From Fidelibacterota bacterium (GTDB lineage Bacteria > Fidelibacterota > UBA2242), in the NCBI GenBank assembly GCA_003527965.1, contig DPVY01000210.1, positions 1 through 14,790 of the forward strand: DNA of 14,790 bases, in the 5' to 3' direction. Numbering within the stretch: the first letter of the stretch is position 1; each line of letters starts with the position of its first letter. A program made the translations under genes and the position numbers. Below are positions 6,238 through 14,730 of this stretch, one piece after another. Below the pieces are notes generated by a model. The model did no database searches and was not told the DNA's origin. It saw only the letters and a program-made list of their open reading frames with translations.

Positions 6238-7563
6238 CTACTTCCCTTTATTTAAAAGGCGAACTGCAAAGCTGCCGGTCTTTTGGTGAATATGAGGTAA
6301 AATTCGGACTGCGCCTGATTCATCACACCATTTATTCTCAACAAAACGACTGGCTGCATCAATCTCAAATGAGGGGTGTTTCTTCAAAAACCAGTCTATA
6401 TTCCCCTGGTTTTCCTCGGGTTCAATCGAACAGGTGCTGTATACAATTACACCGCCGGGGTTCAGGTATTTGACCATATTATCTAAAATCTGTCGTTGCT
6501 TTTCAACCAGTTTATCAATATCCTCTTCTTTTCGATTCCAGCGTAAATCCGCTCTGCGAGCTAAAACTCCGGTTCCCGAACAGGGGACGTCAAGAAGAAT
6601 TTTATCTGCTGCCGGAAAAGTATCTGTCCCCGCATCGGCAACATCGTAATTTACAAAATCAATGCCTAAACGGAAGGCTTCATTTTGCAGCATTTTGATT
6701 TTTCCCGGCGAAATATCATAAGCATAAATTCCTTTTGTTGCTCCGGTCATCTGTGCAATAAAACCGGTTTTTCCACCGGGCGCGGCACAGGCATCGATAA
6801 TAATCTCTTCCTTATGGGGATCCAGTAAACGGACAGCCGGGGATTGACTGATATCCTGCACTGAGAAAAAGCCCTCTCCAAACAATTCACTTTTTAATAA
6901 CAGCCCCGGTTTATTAACGCTGAAAAACACAATCGGTTCAACCGCCTCAATATTTATTTCTAAGCCCATTTCAACTGTTTTAGACTTTAAAGAATCCCAG
7001 TCTGTTTTAACGGGATTATGCCGAAAATAGATCGTTTGATAACTGTTGTTAAATGATGCAATTTGTTTTGTATTCTTCAAGCCGTATTGTTTAATCCAAC
7101 GGTCGATCAGCCACCGGGGATGAGACTCCCGAATAGCAAGGGCTTCATTCTGAGCAAGCTGCTCCAATTGTTTATCAACTATTTCTCTGGATGGAAGGTG
7201 GCGCAGAGCAGCGTTGATCAATCCGACAGCAGAGAATATTTTCAGGCTCTTGGCGGCTTTTACTGTTTCATTAGTAACAGCATAACGCGGCGTTTCCAGA
7301 ATCAAATATTGAAAAACCCCGACCCGCAAAAGATTCAAAACGACATTCTCCAGTTTATCAATGGACGCATGCAAAACCATCTGAATCACATAATCCAGAT
7401 ATGCCCGGTATAAAATCACACCTTTTACGAGGATGTATAAAAAATCCTGATCTTTTTGAGACAATTTTAATTGCGCCGCTGTATCGGAAATTTTCCGGTC
7501 ATAATTAAAATATTGATGATTGTACGAACTCAGGATTCGCGCGGCGGCGGCACGTGTATTCAC
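6238..7563 (-). CDS. rsmB: 16S rRNA (cytosine(967)-C5)-methyltransferase
   Basis: RsmB uses S-adenosylmethionine to make m5C967 in 16S rRNA, in the decoding half of the 30S subunit. The 441-residue protein has the NusB-like RNA-binding domain at about 1-130, the SHPRWLIDRW link at 147-156, and a Rossmann methyltransferase domain. The SAM motif DACAAPGGKT is at 257-266, DVPCSGTG at 325-332 (C328 is the releasing cysteine) and STCSIEPEEN at 376-385 (C378 is the likely nucleophile). The end PHIHQKTGSFAVRL at 423-436 is a variant of the usual PHxHxxDGFF. The start is GTG at 7563, sharing four bases with the fmt TGA stop (GTGA), which argues for coupled translation. NusB-fused RsmB next to fmt and def is a widespread arrangement. 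Confidence 0.97.
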   Translation of the reverse strand: MNTRAAAARILSSYNHQYFNYDRKISDTAAQLKLSQKDQDFLYILVKGVILYRAYLDYVIQMVLHASIDKLENVVLNLLRVGVFQYLILETPRYAVTNETVKAAKSLKIFSAVGLINAALRHLPSREIVDKQLEQLAQNEALAIRESHPRWLIDRWIKQYGLKNTKQIASFNNSYQTIYFRHNPVKTDWDSLKSKTVEMGLEINIEAVEPIVFFSVNKPGLLLKSELFGEGFFSVQDISQSPAVRLLDPHKEEIIIDACAAPGGKTGFIAQMTGATKGIYAYDISPGKIKMLQNEAFRLGIDFVNYDVADAGTDTFPAADKILLDVPCSGTGVLARRADLRWNRKEEDIDKLVEKQRQILDNMVKYLNPGGVIVYSTCSIEPEENQGNIDWFLKKHPSFEIDAASRFVENKWCDESGAVRILPHIHQKTGSFAVRLLNKGK

Positions 7564-8489
7564 GAAGAAAACTTTTCTCCAATTTCGGTCTGAAAGCCCT
7601 TTAAAAAATCCGCCACGGCTAAGGCTTTGCGTCCTTCCGCCTGGAGTTCTAGAGGGTATAAAACACCTTTACCGGTTTGAATACCAAATTGTTTTTTATT
7701 CCGGGTTACGATTTCACCGGGAATGTCCGAAAGAGAATTCATGCTGTATTCGGCGGTTAATATTTTGATCCGTTTTTTTTTATAAAATGTATAGGCGCCC
7801 GGCGCCGGCGACAAACCGTGAATCAGCCATTTTATTGCACGGGCATCTTTTGTCCAATCAATCGCTCCCAATTCGGGATATATTTTCGGCGCTTTGGTAG
7901 CCAGATCATGACTCTGGGGAATCGGTTGAAGTTCTCCGGTTTCCAGTTTATCGAGAGTTTGCACAAGTATCTTCGCACCCAGCCAGGATAACTTGTCATA
8001 TAAAATTCCAAATGTGTCCTGTTCTGAAATATCAACTTTTTCCCGGGTTAATATATCACCCGTATCGACCCTTGTCCGAATTTGGAAAACAGTAGCACCG
8101 GTTTGAGTATCACCGTTGATTAACGCCCAGTTAATCGGCGCGGCGCCCCGGTATTTCGGCAAGAGCGAGGCATGCAGGTTAATAGCCCCGTTTGGCGTAA
8201 TATCAATGACTTCGCCGGGTAAAATCCTAAACGCGACAACTACAATAATATCGGCATTATATTGGGTCAGCTGTTCAATAAATTCCGCCGATTTCAATGT
8301 TGGCGGCTGGAGAATCGGGAGATTGAGTTCGCGGGCAAGAGTTTTTACCGGTGATTCCCGGAGAGACCGTCCCCTGCCGGCTGGTTTATCTTCTCCGGTA
8401 ACGACCAGCATAATTTCATGACGGGATTTCGCAATCGCCTTCAGACTCGGGACGGCAAAACCCGGAGTGCCCATGAATATTACTTTCAT
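7560..8489 (-). CDS. fmt: Methionyl-tRNA formyltransferase
   Basis: Fmt transfers the formyl group of 10-formyltetrahydrofolate to initiator Met-tRNA, allowing normal bacterial initiation. At 309 residues it is close to the usual length. It opens with MKVIFMGTPGFAVPSL. The GRGRSLRESPVK loop (38-49) contacts tRNA in the family. The catalytic triad is visible: N104 and H106 in NLHASLLPKYRGAAP, and D142 in RVDTGDIL. The C-terminal OB-like domain from about 205 includes GLSPAPGAYTFY. The gene sits between def (6-nt gap) and rsmB (4-nt overlap). Def removes the formyl group that Fmt adds, so the pair is functionally matched. The ATG at 8489 has no clear Shine-Dalgarno site. Confidence 0.98.
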   Translation of the reverse strand: MKVIFMGTPGFAVPSLKAIAKSRHEIMLVVTGEDKPAGRGRSLRESPVKTLARELNLPILQPPTLKSAEFIEQLTQYNADIIVVVAFRILPGEVIDITPNGAINLHASLLPKYRGAAPINWALINGDTQTGATVFQIRTRVDTGDILTREKVDISEQDTFGILYDKLSWLGAKILVQTLDKLETGELQPIPQSHDLATKAPKIYPELGAIDWTKDARAIKWLIHGLSPAPGAYTFYKKKRIKILTAEYSMNSLSDIPGEIVTRNKKQFGIQTGKGVLYPLELQAEGRKALAVADFLKGFQTEIGEKFSS

Positions 8490-8495
8490 AGTAAT

Positions 8496-9029
8496 TTAAA
8501 TGACAACTGGGTTTGTTTGGGTTTTACCTTTTTGGGCAATTGCCTTGAGCTTGGAATTCAGGAAGCTGCGTTTTAGCGGGCTGATGTGATCTATGAATAA
8601 AATACCGTTCAGATGATCCGTCTCATGCTGGATTACCCTGGCAAAAAAATCATCGAATTCTTTCTCGATAACTTCACGATTAAGATTTTCGTACCGTACT
8701 TTGATTTTAAACGCGCGGGTTACTTTTTCCCGGATTTCAGGCACACTGAGACACCCCTCTTCAAAAATGTCGGCGCCCTCTTTTGCAATAATTTCAGGGT
8801 TAATAAAGACTTCCCTGCCAAAGTTTTTATCGTGAAGAGAAAAGTCGGCAATAAAAAACTGCATCTCCACACCGACCTGATTTGCCGACAGACCAATTCC
8901 ATCGTCATTATGCATGGTAGCAAACATGCGTTCCAGGAATTCGGGGAAATGATCCGGTAAGCGCTCTACCTTCCGGGTCTTGCGTCTGAGCAAGGGGCTG
9001 CCATAAACATATATTTCAAGCAGATCCAT
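8496..9029 (-). CDS. def: Peptide deformylase
   Basis: This metalloenzyme removes the N-formyl group from nascent proteins at the ribosome exit. The 177 residues contain the three deformylase motifs. Motif I is GIGLSANQ (44-51), where serine replaces the usual first alanine of GxGLAAxQ. Motif II is EGCLS (91-95) with metal ligand C93. Motif III is QHETDHLNG (134-142) with ligands H135 and H139 and catalytic E136. All active-site residues are intact, so it should be active. The serine may alter the pocket slightly but is not a loss of function. The ATG at 9029 comes one nucleotide after the yajC stop, with no good ribosome site, so it probably depends on coupling to yajC. The basic tail after about 160 is variable in the family. 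Confidence 0.98.
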   Translation of the reverse strand: MDLLEIYVYGSPLLRRKTRKVERLPDHFPEFLERMFATMHNDDGIGLSANQVGVEMQFFIADFSLHDKNFGREVFINPEIIAKEGADIFEEGCLSVPEIREKVTRAFKIKVRYENLNREVIEKEFDDFFARVIQHETDHLNGILFIDHISPLKRSFLNSKLKAIAQKGKTQTNPVVI

Positions 9030-9030
9030 A

Positions 9031-9363
9031 CTATTTTACAACGGATTTATTAATTATCTTTTCGGCAACCGCTGAGCGAGTAACATGTACTTTCACATCC
9101 TTGGCTATTTTTACAACAAGAATGCCCTCTTTTTCACGAACAGCTTCAATTCGACCGTAGACTCCGCCAATAGTCAGAATCTCGTCGCCGGGTTGTAAAT
9201 CCTGCAGCATTTTCTGTTTCTCTTTTTGCTTTTTTGCCTGAGGGCGAATCATCAAAAAGTACATGACCACAATAATCATTAAAAAGGGTAAGAGGGAGAT
9301 AATGGGGTTTGATTGCTGTCCGGCACCGCCGCTCATCGCTCCTGCATAAAGTAAACTATTCAT
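9031..9363 (-). CDS. yajC: Sec translocon accessory subunit YajC
   Basis: YajC is a small inner-membrane protein associated with SecDF-YidC in protein export. The 110 residues show one transmembrane helix at about 21-39, then the hallmark MIRPQAKKQKEKQKM (38-52). The conserved cytoplasmic domain contains LQPGDEILTIGGVYGRI (56-72). The glycine-rich N-terminal part (SGGAGQQ) is common in FCB-type homologues. The start ATG is preceded by GGAGGT, the strongest ribosome site in the window but closely spaced. In many bacteria yajC lies directly after tgt and before secD and secF. Here nadA and nadB separate it from tgt, and def rather than secD follows. Confidence 0.97.
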   Translation of the reverse strand: MNSLLYAGAMSGGAGQQSNPIISLLPFLMIIVVMYFLMIRPQAKKQKEKQKMLQDLQPGDEILTIGGVYGRIEAVREKEGILVVKIAKDVKVHVTRSAVAEKIINKSVVK

Positions 9364-9366
9364 ATA

Positions 9367-9372
9367 ACCTCC
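9367..9372 (-). promoter_or_regulatory. Strong Shine-Dalgarno of yajC
   Basis: The minus strand reads GGAGGT with only three nt (TAT) before the ATG at 9363. The core match is nearly perfect, though spacing is short. It contrasts with def, fmt, batA and radA, which lack a recognisable site. Confidence 0.6.
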
Positions 9373-9397
9373 AATTTCAAATTGACGTTAAGTTTAA

Positions 9398-10966
9398 TCA
9401 ATCCACACGGTAATGGCAACCCCGGCTTTCCTTGTTGAGCTTAGCCGCATGAAGTACCAACAAGGATGTTGTTGCCGCATTGCGCAAACCAATCAGGTCG
9501 TCATTCAACTGACTATTTACATAGAAGTTCTGGATATCTTCATTGAGCTGCCAAAGAATTCTGAACGCCCGTTCAAGTTTCTTCTTTGTCCTGATTATAC
9601 CGACGTAATTCCACATGGTCTGTTTAATGATAGAGCGATCCTGTCGGACCAGATCGGGATCCGGCGTCTCATCTTGCTGCCGCCAGCCGGCTACCTGAGG
9701 CATAATCATTTTTTCAGTCCTGATAAGTTGAGCGCTATCCCGCCCTGCATTGGTACCAAAAACAAGACATTCGAGCAGGGAACTGCTGGCCAGACGGTTG
9801 GCGCCGTGCAAACCGGTACAGGCAACTTCGCCAACTGCTTTCAACCGGCGAATTGTGGTGTTACCCCGCATATCTGTCGCGATTCCGCCGCATTCATAAT
9901 GAGCGGCAGGAACTACCGGAATCCCTTCAGTTGTAATATCAACTTTAACTTCGAGACATTTTTGATATATTTTGGGAAAACGCTGTTTTATCCAGTCGGG
10001 ATTTTTATGCGTAATATCCAGATTCACGTATTGTCCGCCGGTCTCATTCATTTCGGCAATAATACTGCGTGAAACAATATCCCGCGGCGCCAGAGAGCCC
10101 ATTTTATGATACCGTTTCATGAAATCTTCACCGTTTCTATTCCGTAATACGGCGCCTTCTCCACGCAAGGCTTCCGAAATTAAAAAACGCTCTGAATTTG
10201 CCGTAAAAAGAGTCGTTGGGTGAAACTGAACATACTCCATATTCATGATACGAGCGCCGGCGCGATATGCCATGGCATAGCCGTCGCCCCGGACATGCGC
10301 CGGATTTGATGTATGCAGATAGATACTGCCAAGCCCGCCGGACGCCAAAATAGTCTGTTTCGCCAGAATCGGATAGACCCGGTTTTCATTCTGAAGCAGC
10401 ACATAGGCGCCGACACAGGTACTGGGTTCATATATATCCAAGTGATTTAGCGAATGATGCGCCAGTGTAATGAGATCGACACAGGTGGCTTCTGTGACAA
10501 TCCGTATATTTTTAGTTTCTTTGATTTTCCGGTAAAATACTTCCAGAATCGATTGACCAGTATAATCTTTTACATAAGCAATCCGCGGCTTCGAATGTGA
10601 ACTTTCCCGGGTCAGATCCAGTTTCTGATCCTCTCTTCGAGCAAACGGGACGTTCAGGCTATTACACAGGATTTCGTCAATGAAATCCGCCCCATAACGA
10701 TACACTTCCCGCACCGCCGCTTCGTTGACAATTCCGACTCCGGTTCGCTGAAAATCTTCCAAAAAATCGGTTTCCGTATCATCTTCAGCTTTATAGATAA
10801 TCCCACCCTGGGCATAAAATGAGGAAGATTCGGTAAATTGCTTTTCAGATGTGATCAGCGTAACCTGTAATCCTTCCCGGGCAGCCGCATAAGCCGCCGA
10901 ACAGCCGGCTAAGCCGGCGCCAATAACTAACACATCGGTTTCTATGATGGCATTTGCAGATTTCAT
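9398..10966 (-). CDS. nadB: L-aspartate oxidase
   Basis: NadB is an FAD enzyme that oxidises L-aspartate to iminoaspartate, the first step of de novo NAD synthesis. The dinucleotide-binding VIGAGLAGCSAA is at 14-25, and YAQGGI at 51-56 contacts FAD. Active-site residues known from the Escherichia coli enzyme appear at nearly the same numbering: E121 (TRESSHS), H249 (QFHPTTL), R295 (LAPRDIV), H356 (AHYECGG) and R391 (GANRLASSSLLECLVFG). The 522 residues are slightly short: the chain stops at SRGCHYRVD, where many homologues continue with a few residues such as YP. The ATG at 10966 overlaps the nadA stop (ATGA), with AGGA eight nt upstream. Iminoaspartate is unstable and is used directly by NadA, which fits the coupled arrangement. 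Confidence 0.98.
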   Translation of the reverse strand: MKSANAIIETDVLVIGAGLAGCSAAYAAAREGLQVTLITSEKQFTESSSFYAQGGIIYKAEDDTETDFLEDFQRTGVGIVNEAAVREVYRYGADFIDEILCNSLNVPFARREDQKLDLTRESSHSKPRIAYVKDYTGQSILEVFYRKIKETKNIRIVTEATCVDLITLAHHSLNHLDIYEPSTCVGAYVLLQNENRVYPILAKQTILASGGLGSIYLHTSNPAHVRGDGYAMAYRAGARIMNMEYVQFHPTTLFTANSERFLISEALRGEGAVLRNRNGEDFMKRYHKMGSLAPRDIVSRSIIAEMNETGGQYVNLDITHKNPDWIKQRFPKIYQKCLEVKVDITTEGIPVVPAAHYECGGIATDMRGNTTIRRLKAVGEVACTGLHGANRLASSSLLECLVFGTNAGRDSAQLIRTEKMIMPQVAGWRQQDETPDPDLVRQDRSIIKQTMWNYVGIIRTKKKLERAFRILWQLNEDIQNFYVNSQLNDDLIGLRNAATTSLLVLHAAKLNKESRGCHYRVD

Positions 10967-12054
10967 ATCTTTAATCCTAACATTCGGTTAACAGCCTTTA
11001 AGGCTTCTTTACAATATTTTTCCTCAACGACCACCTGATTTATCAGATTCCCCTGCACAAGTTGCTCCAGTTGATAGCATAAATTTACCGTTGTTATTTT
11101 CGCCATGGTCTCGCAGAAAGGTTCGAAGGACTGCAAAATTTCGATATGTTTATCGGAATATTGATTTTTCAGACGGTTTACCAAATTCTTTTCCGTAGCA
11201 ACAGCCCAGCGTGTACCGGCGGAGCTCTCTTCAATTACACGAATAATATAGGCGGTACTGCCCATATAATCTGCCGTTTGAGCCAACTCAAAATTACATT
11301 CCGGGTGAATGATAACATTTATGGAGGAGTCTTTTTTACGCAGGTTTTTCACGTAGGCGGCGTTGAATTCCTGATGAACGCAGCAATATCCGTCCCACAG
11401 GATGATTTTGGCTTTCTGTATATCTTCCGGGGTATTGCCTCCGAGTGGTTTTTCCAGATCCCAAACAACCATCTCATCCAAAGGTATTCCCATTTTAAAA
11501 GCCGTATTGCGCCCCAAATGCTGATCGGGAAAAAAGAACAACTTTTCGCTCCGTTCTAAAGCCCATTCAATTGCTGCTTTTGCATTGGAAGATGTACACA
11601 CCAAACCGCCATTTCTTCCGCAAAAGGCTTTCAAATCGGCACCTGAGTTTACATAAGTGATCGGAGTTATCCGGCAAGCGCCTAAAGCGTGAATGATTTT
11701 CCAGGCATCCTCAACCTGATCTATTTCGGCGCAATCCGCTAAAGAACAGCCGGCGGTGACATCGGGAATAAAGACTTTTTGATCGGGTGAAGTCAGGATA
11801 TCCGCCGTTTCCGCCATGAAGTGAACGCCACAAAATACAATATATTCCGCATCGGTTTGAGCCGCCGCTTTGGCAAGCCCAAAGGAATCACCCCGATGAT
11901 CGGCATACCGAATGACCTCATCGGATTGATAGTGATGTCCCAAAATTAACAGTTTATCACCTAACCGGCTTTTGGCGACGCTGATTCGGGCGTCCAACTC
12001 TTCCAGCGATAAATTTCGCATCGCATCCGGAGGAAATGATATGTTTATATTCAT
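10963..12054 (-). CDS. nadA: Quinolinate synthase, [4Fe-4S] enzyme, long form
   Basis: NadA condenses iminoaspartate with dihydroxyacetone phosphate to quinolinate. The 363 residues match the long Bacillus-like form. Expected cluster ligands are C103 (TAGCSLADC), C224 (GYCCVH) and C314 (FCETMAKI); their spacings of 121 and 90 fit the known C110/C230/C320 of Bacillus subtilis. Substrate residues are also present: H40 and Y42 in GHHYQ, Y134 and N136 in TYVNS, H227, and H250/E252 in HPEC. Further cysteines (108, 145, 153, 225, 253) are present and some may be close to the cluster. The ATG at 12054 shares one base with the tgt stop (TAATG), with AAGGA upstream. The next pathway enzyme, NadC, is not encoded in the window. 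Confidence 0.97.
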   Translation of the reverse strand: MNINISFPPDAMRNLSLEELDARISVAKSRLGDKLLILGHHYQSDEVIRYADHRGDSFGLAKAAAQTDAEYIVFCGVHFMAETADILTSPDQKVFIPDVTAGCSLADCAEIDQVEDAWKIIHALGACRITPITYVNSGADLKAFCGRNGGLVCTSSNAKAAIEWALERSEKLFFFPDQHLGRNTAFKMGIPLDEMVVWDLEKPLGGNTPEDIQKAKIILWDGYCCVHQEFNAAYVKNLRKKDSSINVIIHPECNFELAQTADYMGSTAYIIRVIEESSAGTRWAVATEKNLVNRLKNQYSDKHIEILQSFEPFCETMAKITTVNLCYQLEQLVQGNLINQVVVEEKYCKEALKAVNRMLGLKI

Positions 12055-13301
12055 TACAATTTCCTTGATTCGTTTGCTTGATTATTTTCGATAATATGTT
12101 TTTGGCGACGCTCTTCACGTCTTTTGGTGTTCTCTTCCCAGTGATCATCTTCAACGGTATAAATTTCAAAAAATTTCTTTTTCCATTGCAAAAAGACCCC
12201 GGATTTAATTGCCTCTCTCGCCTTTGAAGCGACTTCAAGAAAGAAGTGAATATTATGAAGTGTGTTCAGACGTAATCCGGTCATTTCACCATTCATATAT
12301 AAGTGTCTGAGATAAGCTCTGGAAAAATTGCGGCAGGTGTAGCAATTACAGGATTCATCAGGCGGCGTAAAATCCATCCGGTATTGCGCCTGTTTCAGGA
12401 CAATCCGACCATTCCATGTATAAAGCGTGCCGTTACGGGCATTGCGGGTGGGAAGCACACAGTCAAACATATCAATTCCCTGCTCTATGCCCCGGATAAT
12501 ATCTTCCGGCTTGCCCACTCCCATCAAATAATGGGGTTTGTTCTCCGGCAATAAGGGACTGATCATCGACAATAGCTCAAACATCTTCGCTTTAGGTTCA
12601 CCCACTGCCAAACCACCAATAGCATACCCGTCAAATTCCAAATTTGTCAGCACTTCAACACTTTTCACCCGCAAATCTGGATAGACACTGCCCTGGACAA
12701 TCCCAAATAAAAATTGCTGATGTCCGTAGTGCGGTTTTAGTTTATCAAAATGTTCTTTTGAACGTTGTTCCCAACGATGAGTCCGCTCTAACGATTTTGC
12801 CGCATACTCATAATCACAGGGATATGGTGTACATTCGTCGAAAGCCATCATAATATCGGAGCCGAGGCTATTCTGAATTTCCATGGAAATTTCAGGGGAA
12901 AGGATGTGCTGGGAACCGTCGATATGAGAACGAAAGGTAATATCATCTTCCGTCATTTTACCGAGATGCGCCAGACTGAACACCTGAAATCCGCCGCTAT
13001 CGGTCAGCATGGGTTTATTCCAGCTACTGAAGCGGTGTAATCCGCCGCCTTTTTCGATAATCTCAAGACCCGGGCGCAAATAGAGGTGATAGGTGTTGCC
13101 AAGAATAATCTGAGCCTGGCAGTCATCCAGTTCAGCCGGCGTCAGGGTTTTGACCACCCCGTGAGTTCCCACCGGCATAAAAATCGGCGTTTCAACGGTT
13201 CCGTGATCAGTCTCAAAACGGCAGGCTCGGGCCAGAGAATCCGGATCTTTTGCCAAAATAGCAAATTTTATTCTGCCCTGTGTCTTTATAGAATTTTTCA
13301 T
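12054..13301 (-). CDS. tgt: tRNA-guanine (queuine/preQ1) transglycosylase
   Basis: Tgt exchanges guanine-34 of GUN-anticodon tRNAs for preQ1, on the way to queuosine. Counting from the TTG four codons upstream of the chosen ATG, the general acid/base is D105 in LTDSGGFQ and the nucleophile is D284 in FDCVLPTRNARNG. GGLAVGEP lies at 233-240, and zinc ligands are C322, C324, C327 (CNCYTCRNFSRAYLRHL) and H353. An unusually charged, basic tail follows the family fold from about 390 (KRREERRQKH). Start: the frame opens at TTG 13313, but the ATG at 13301 gives a normal N-terminus (MKNSIKTQGRIKFAIL), 14 nt after the radA stop. Neither has a good Shine-Dalgarno site, so the start is uncertain by four codons. 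Queuosine synthesis genes (queC-F, queA, queG) are not in the window. Confidence 0.96.
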   Translation of the reverse strand: MKNSIKTQGRIKFAILAKDPDSLARACRFETDHGTVETPIFMPVGTHGVVKTLTPAELDDCQAQIILGNTYHLYLRPGLEIIEKGGGLHRFSSWNKPMLTDSGGFQVFSLAHLGKMTEDDITFRSHIDGSQHILSPEISMEIQNSLGSDIMMAFDECTPYPCDYEYAAKSLERTHRWEQRSKEHFDKLKPHYGHQQFLFGIVQGSVYPDLRVKSVEVLTNLEFDGYAIGGLAVGEPKAKMFELLSMISPLLPENKPHYLMGVGKPEDIIRGIEQGIDMFDCVLPTRNARNGTLYTWNGRIVLKQAQYRMDFTPPDESCNCYTCRNFSRAYLRHLYMNGEMTGLRLNTLHNIHFFLEVASKAREAIKSGVFLQWKKKFFEIYTVEDDHWEENTKRREERRQKHIIENNQANESRKL

Positions 13302-13315
13302 AGAATTCAGCAATC

Positions 13316-14665
13316 TTAAAATATTTTATCAAATAGTTGATTAATAGAATCGATTCCCATCACCTCGTCGGTACGAAAACCTTTTAATTGCTTAAGGTTT
13401 GCCCGGGGAATATAAACAGGCTTGAAGCCGAATTTCAGGGCTTCTTTAACCCGTTGTTCAATCAGCGGCACAGACCGAACCTCGCCAACCAGCCCTACTT
13501 CACCAATGAAAACACCGCCCGGATCCAGCGGAATATCCTTAAAACTAGATGCCATTGCCACCAGTACAGCCAGATTGATGGCTGTTTCATCAATTCGCAT
13601 GCCGCCGACGAGATTAACAAAGATATCCTGAAGCCTCAGCGGTAATCCCGAGCGTTTTTCGAGAACCGCAATCAGCATCGCCAACCGCCGGTGATCGATA
13701 CCGTTGGCGGTTCGCTGTGGATTTCCGTAAGATGTTTGGGTCACCAACGCCTGAACTTCGATTAAAAAGGGGCGGGTTCCTTCCATACTGACAGCCACCG
13801 CCGAACCGGCAACATGTTTTTTCCGTTCAGACAGAAAAAATTCAGAGGGGTTTTCTACGGGGATTAAGCCGTTATCTTTCATGGTAAACAGTCCGACCTC
13901 GTTGGTCGAGCCGAAGCGGTTTTTCATGGATCTCAGGGTCCGGTAAAAATTATGCTTTCCGCCTTCAAGGTACAATACCGTATCTACGAGATGCTCCAAC
14001 ACCTTGGGACCGGCGATCATGCCGTCTTTCGTGATATGTCCGATAAACACGGCAATAAATCCCATTTCTTTGGCTTTTTTTAAAATATTGCCGGCGCATT
14101 CACGCACCTGGGTTACGCTCCCCGGCACATTATCATAGGCATTAGAGTAAACAGTCTGAATTGAATCAATCACGACTATCGTCGGTTTTTGTTTATCAAG
14201 ATGATATATAATATTTTCAAGGTTGTTTTCACAGGCGACCAGAATTCGGGAATCACTTATTCCCATCCGGTTCGATCGCAGGGCAATCTGTTCTTCCGAT
14301 TCTTCTCCGGAAAAATAGAGCAGACGTTCTCCTTTTAAATGAGCAAGCACCTGCAGAATTAGGGTGGATTTGCCGATCCCCGGCTCACCGGCGAGGAGGA
14401 CGACCATCCCTTCAACAAATCCGCCTCCAAGAACCCGGTCAAATTCATCTATCTCCGTACCCATTCGTTTAGCCGAATAAGAAATTGGTCGATCAAGAGG
14501 TTGGAGTACACGCTGCGCTGCAGGGATTGCTCGCGAAGCTTTTTTTGAAATTATTTCCTCGACCATCCCATTCCAGGCGCCACACTCAGGGCAACGTCCG
14601 GTCCATTTCGGTTGCGATGCGCCGCATTCATTACAGGTAAAAACTGTTTTGATTTTATTTATCAT
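13316..14665 (-). CDS. radA: DNA repair protein RadA (Sms)
   Basis: RadA is a RecA-like, DnaB-type helicase/branch-migration factor that processes recombination intermediates. The 449 residues contain an N-terminal C4 zinc finger (C11, C14, C25, C28 in the CNECG...CPECG pattern), Walker A GEPGIGKST at 93-101, Walker B TIVVIDSIQ at 162-170, and the RadA-specific KNRFG at 248-252. A C-terminal Lon protease-like domain from about 285 includes GGMRIDETAINLAVL. The domain order is complete. It is the first visible gene of the long minus-strand run. Upstream (14666-14790) is a repeat-filled spacer and no convincing promoter could be named. The ATG at 14665 lacks a clear ribosome site (AAAAAGCT precedes it), though the protein start MINKIKTVFTCNECG is typical. 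Confidence 0.98.
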   Translation of the reverse strand: MINKIKTVFTCNECGASQPKWTGRCPECGAWNGMVEEIISKKASRAIPAAQRVLQPLDRPISYSAKRMGTEIDEFDRVLGGGFVEGMVVLLAGEPGIGKSTLILQVLAHLKGERLLYFSGEESEEQIALRSNRMGISDSRILVACENNLENIIYHLDKQKPTIVVIDSIQTVYSNAYDNVPGSVTQVRECAGNILKKAKEMGFIAVFIGHITKDGMIAGPKVLEHLVDTVLYLEGGKHNFYRTLRSMKNRFGSTNEVGLFTMKDNGLIPVENPSEFFLSERKKHVAGSAVAVSMEGTRPFLIEVQALVTQTSYGNPQRTANGIDHRRLAMLIAVLEKRSGLPLRLQDIFVNLVGGMRIDETAINLAVLVAMASSFKDIPLDPGGVFIGEVGLVGEVRSVPLIEQRVKEALKFGFKPVYIPRANLKQLKGFRTDEVMGIDSINQLFDKIF

Positions 14666-14692
14666 AGCTTTTTATCAATTATGATGGTTCCG

Positions 14693-14730
14693 TCCCATAG
14701 GGATCCCTTTGGGATAAAAAGTCCCGTAGG
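14693..14730. repeat. Bipartite palindrome, copy 2, with partial third unit
   Basis: TCCC-ATA-GGGA (14693-14703) and TCCC-TTT-GGGA (14704-14714) abut, followed by TAAAAAG and a degenerate third unit TCCC-GTA-GG (14722-14730). The join makes a perfect 10-bp palindrome AGGGATCCCT at 14699-14708. The layout (two 11-nt units with 4-bp arms and 3-nt loops, then GGGATAA) matches 831-852 at the other end of the operon. Confidence 0.6.

Larger units (their letters stand above)
872..14665 (-). other. Predicted 13-gene polycistronic unit radA to hflX
   Basis: Thirteen genes on one strand follow each other with gaps of at most 34 nt (the widest is between nadB and yajC). Overlaps include nadA/nadB (ATGA), fmt/rsmB (GTGA), tgt/nadA (TAATG) and batA/hflX (8 nt). 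No internal terminator-like hairpin with a T-run was seen in the gaps. Co-transcription is inferred from spacing, and internal promoters inside coding regions cannot be excluded. Confidence 0.6.

Noticed and set aside
8496..9029. Inactive deformylase because of Ser in GIGLSANQ
   Set aside because: All metal ligands and the catalytic glutamate are present, and the alanine position tolerates small residues.
9413..10072. A 219-codon plus-strand frame antisense to nadB
   Set aside because: nadB is unmistakable on the other strand. The antisense product has no family features and no ribosome site.
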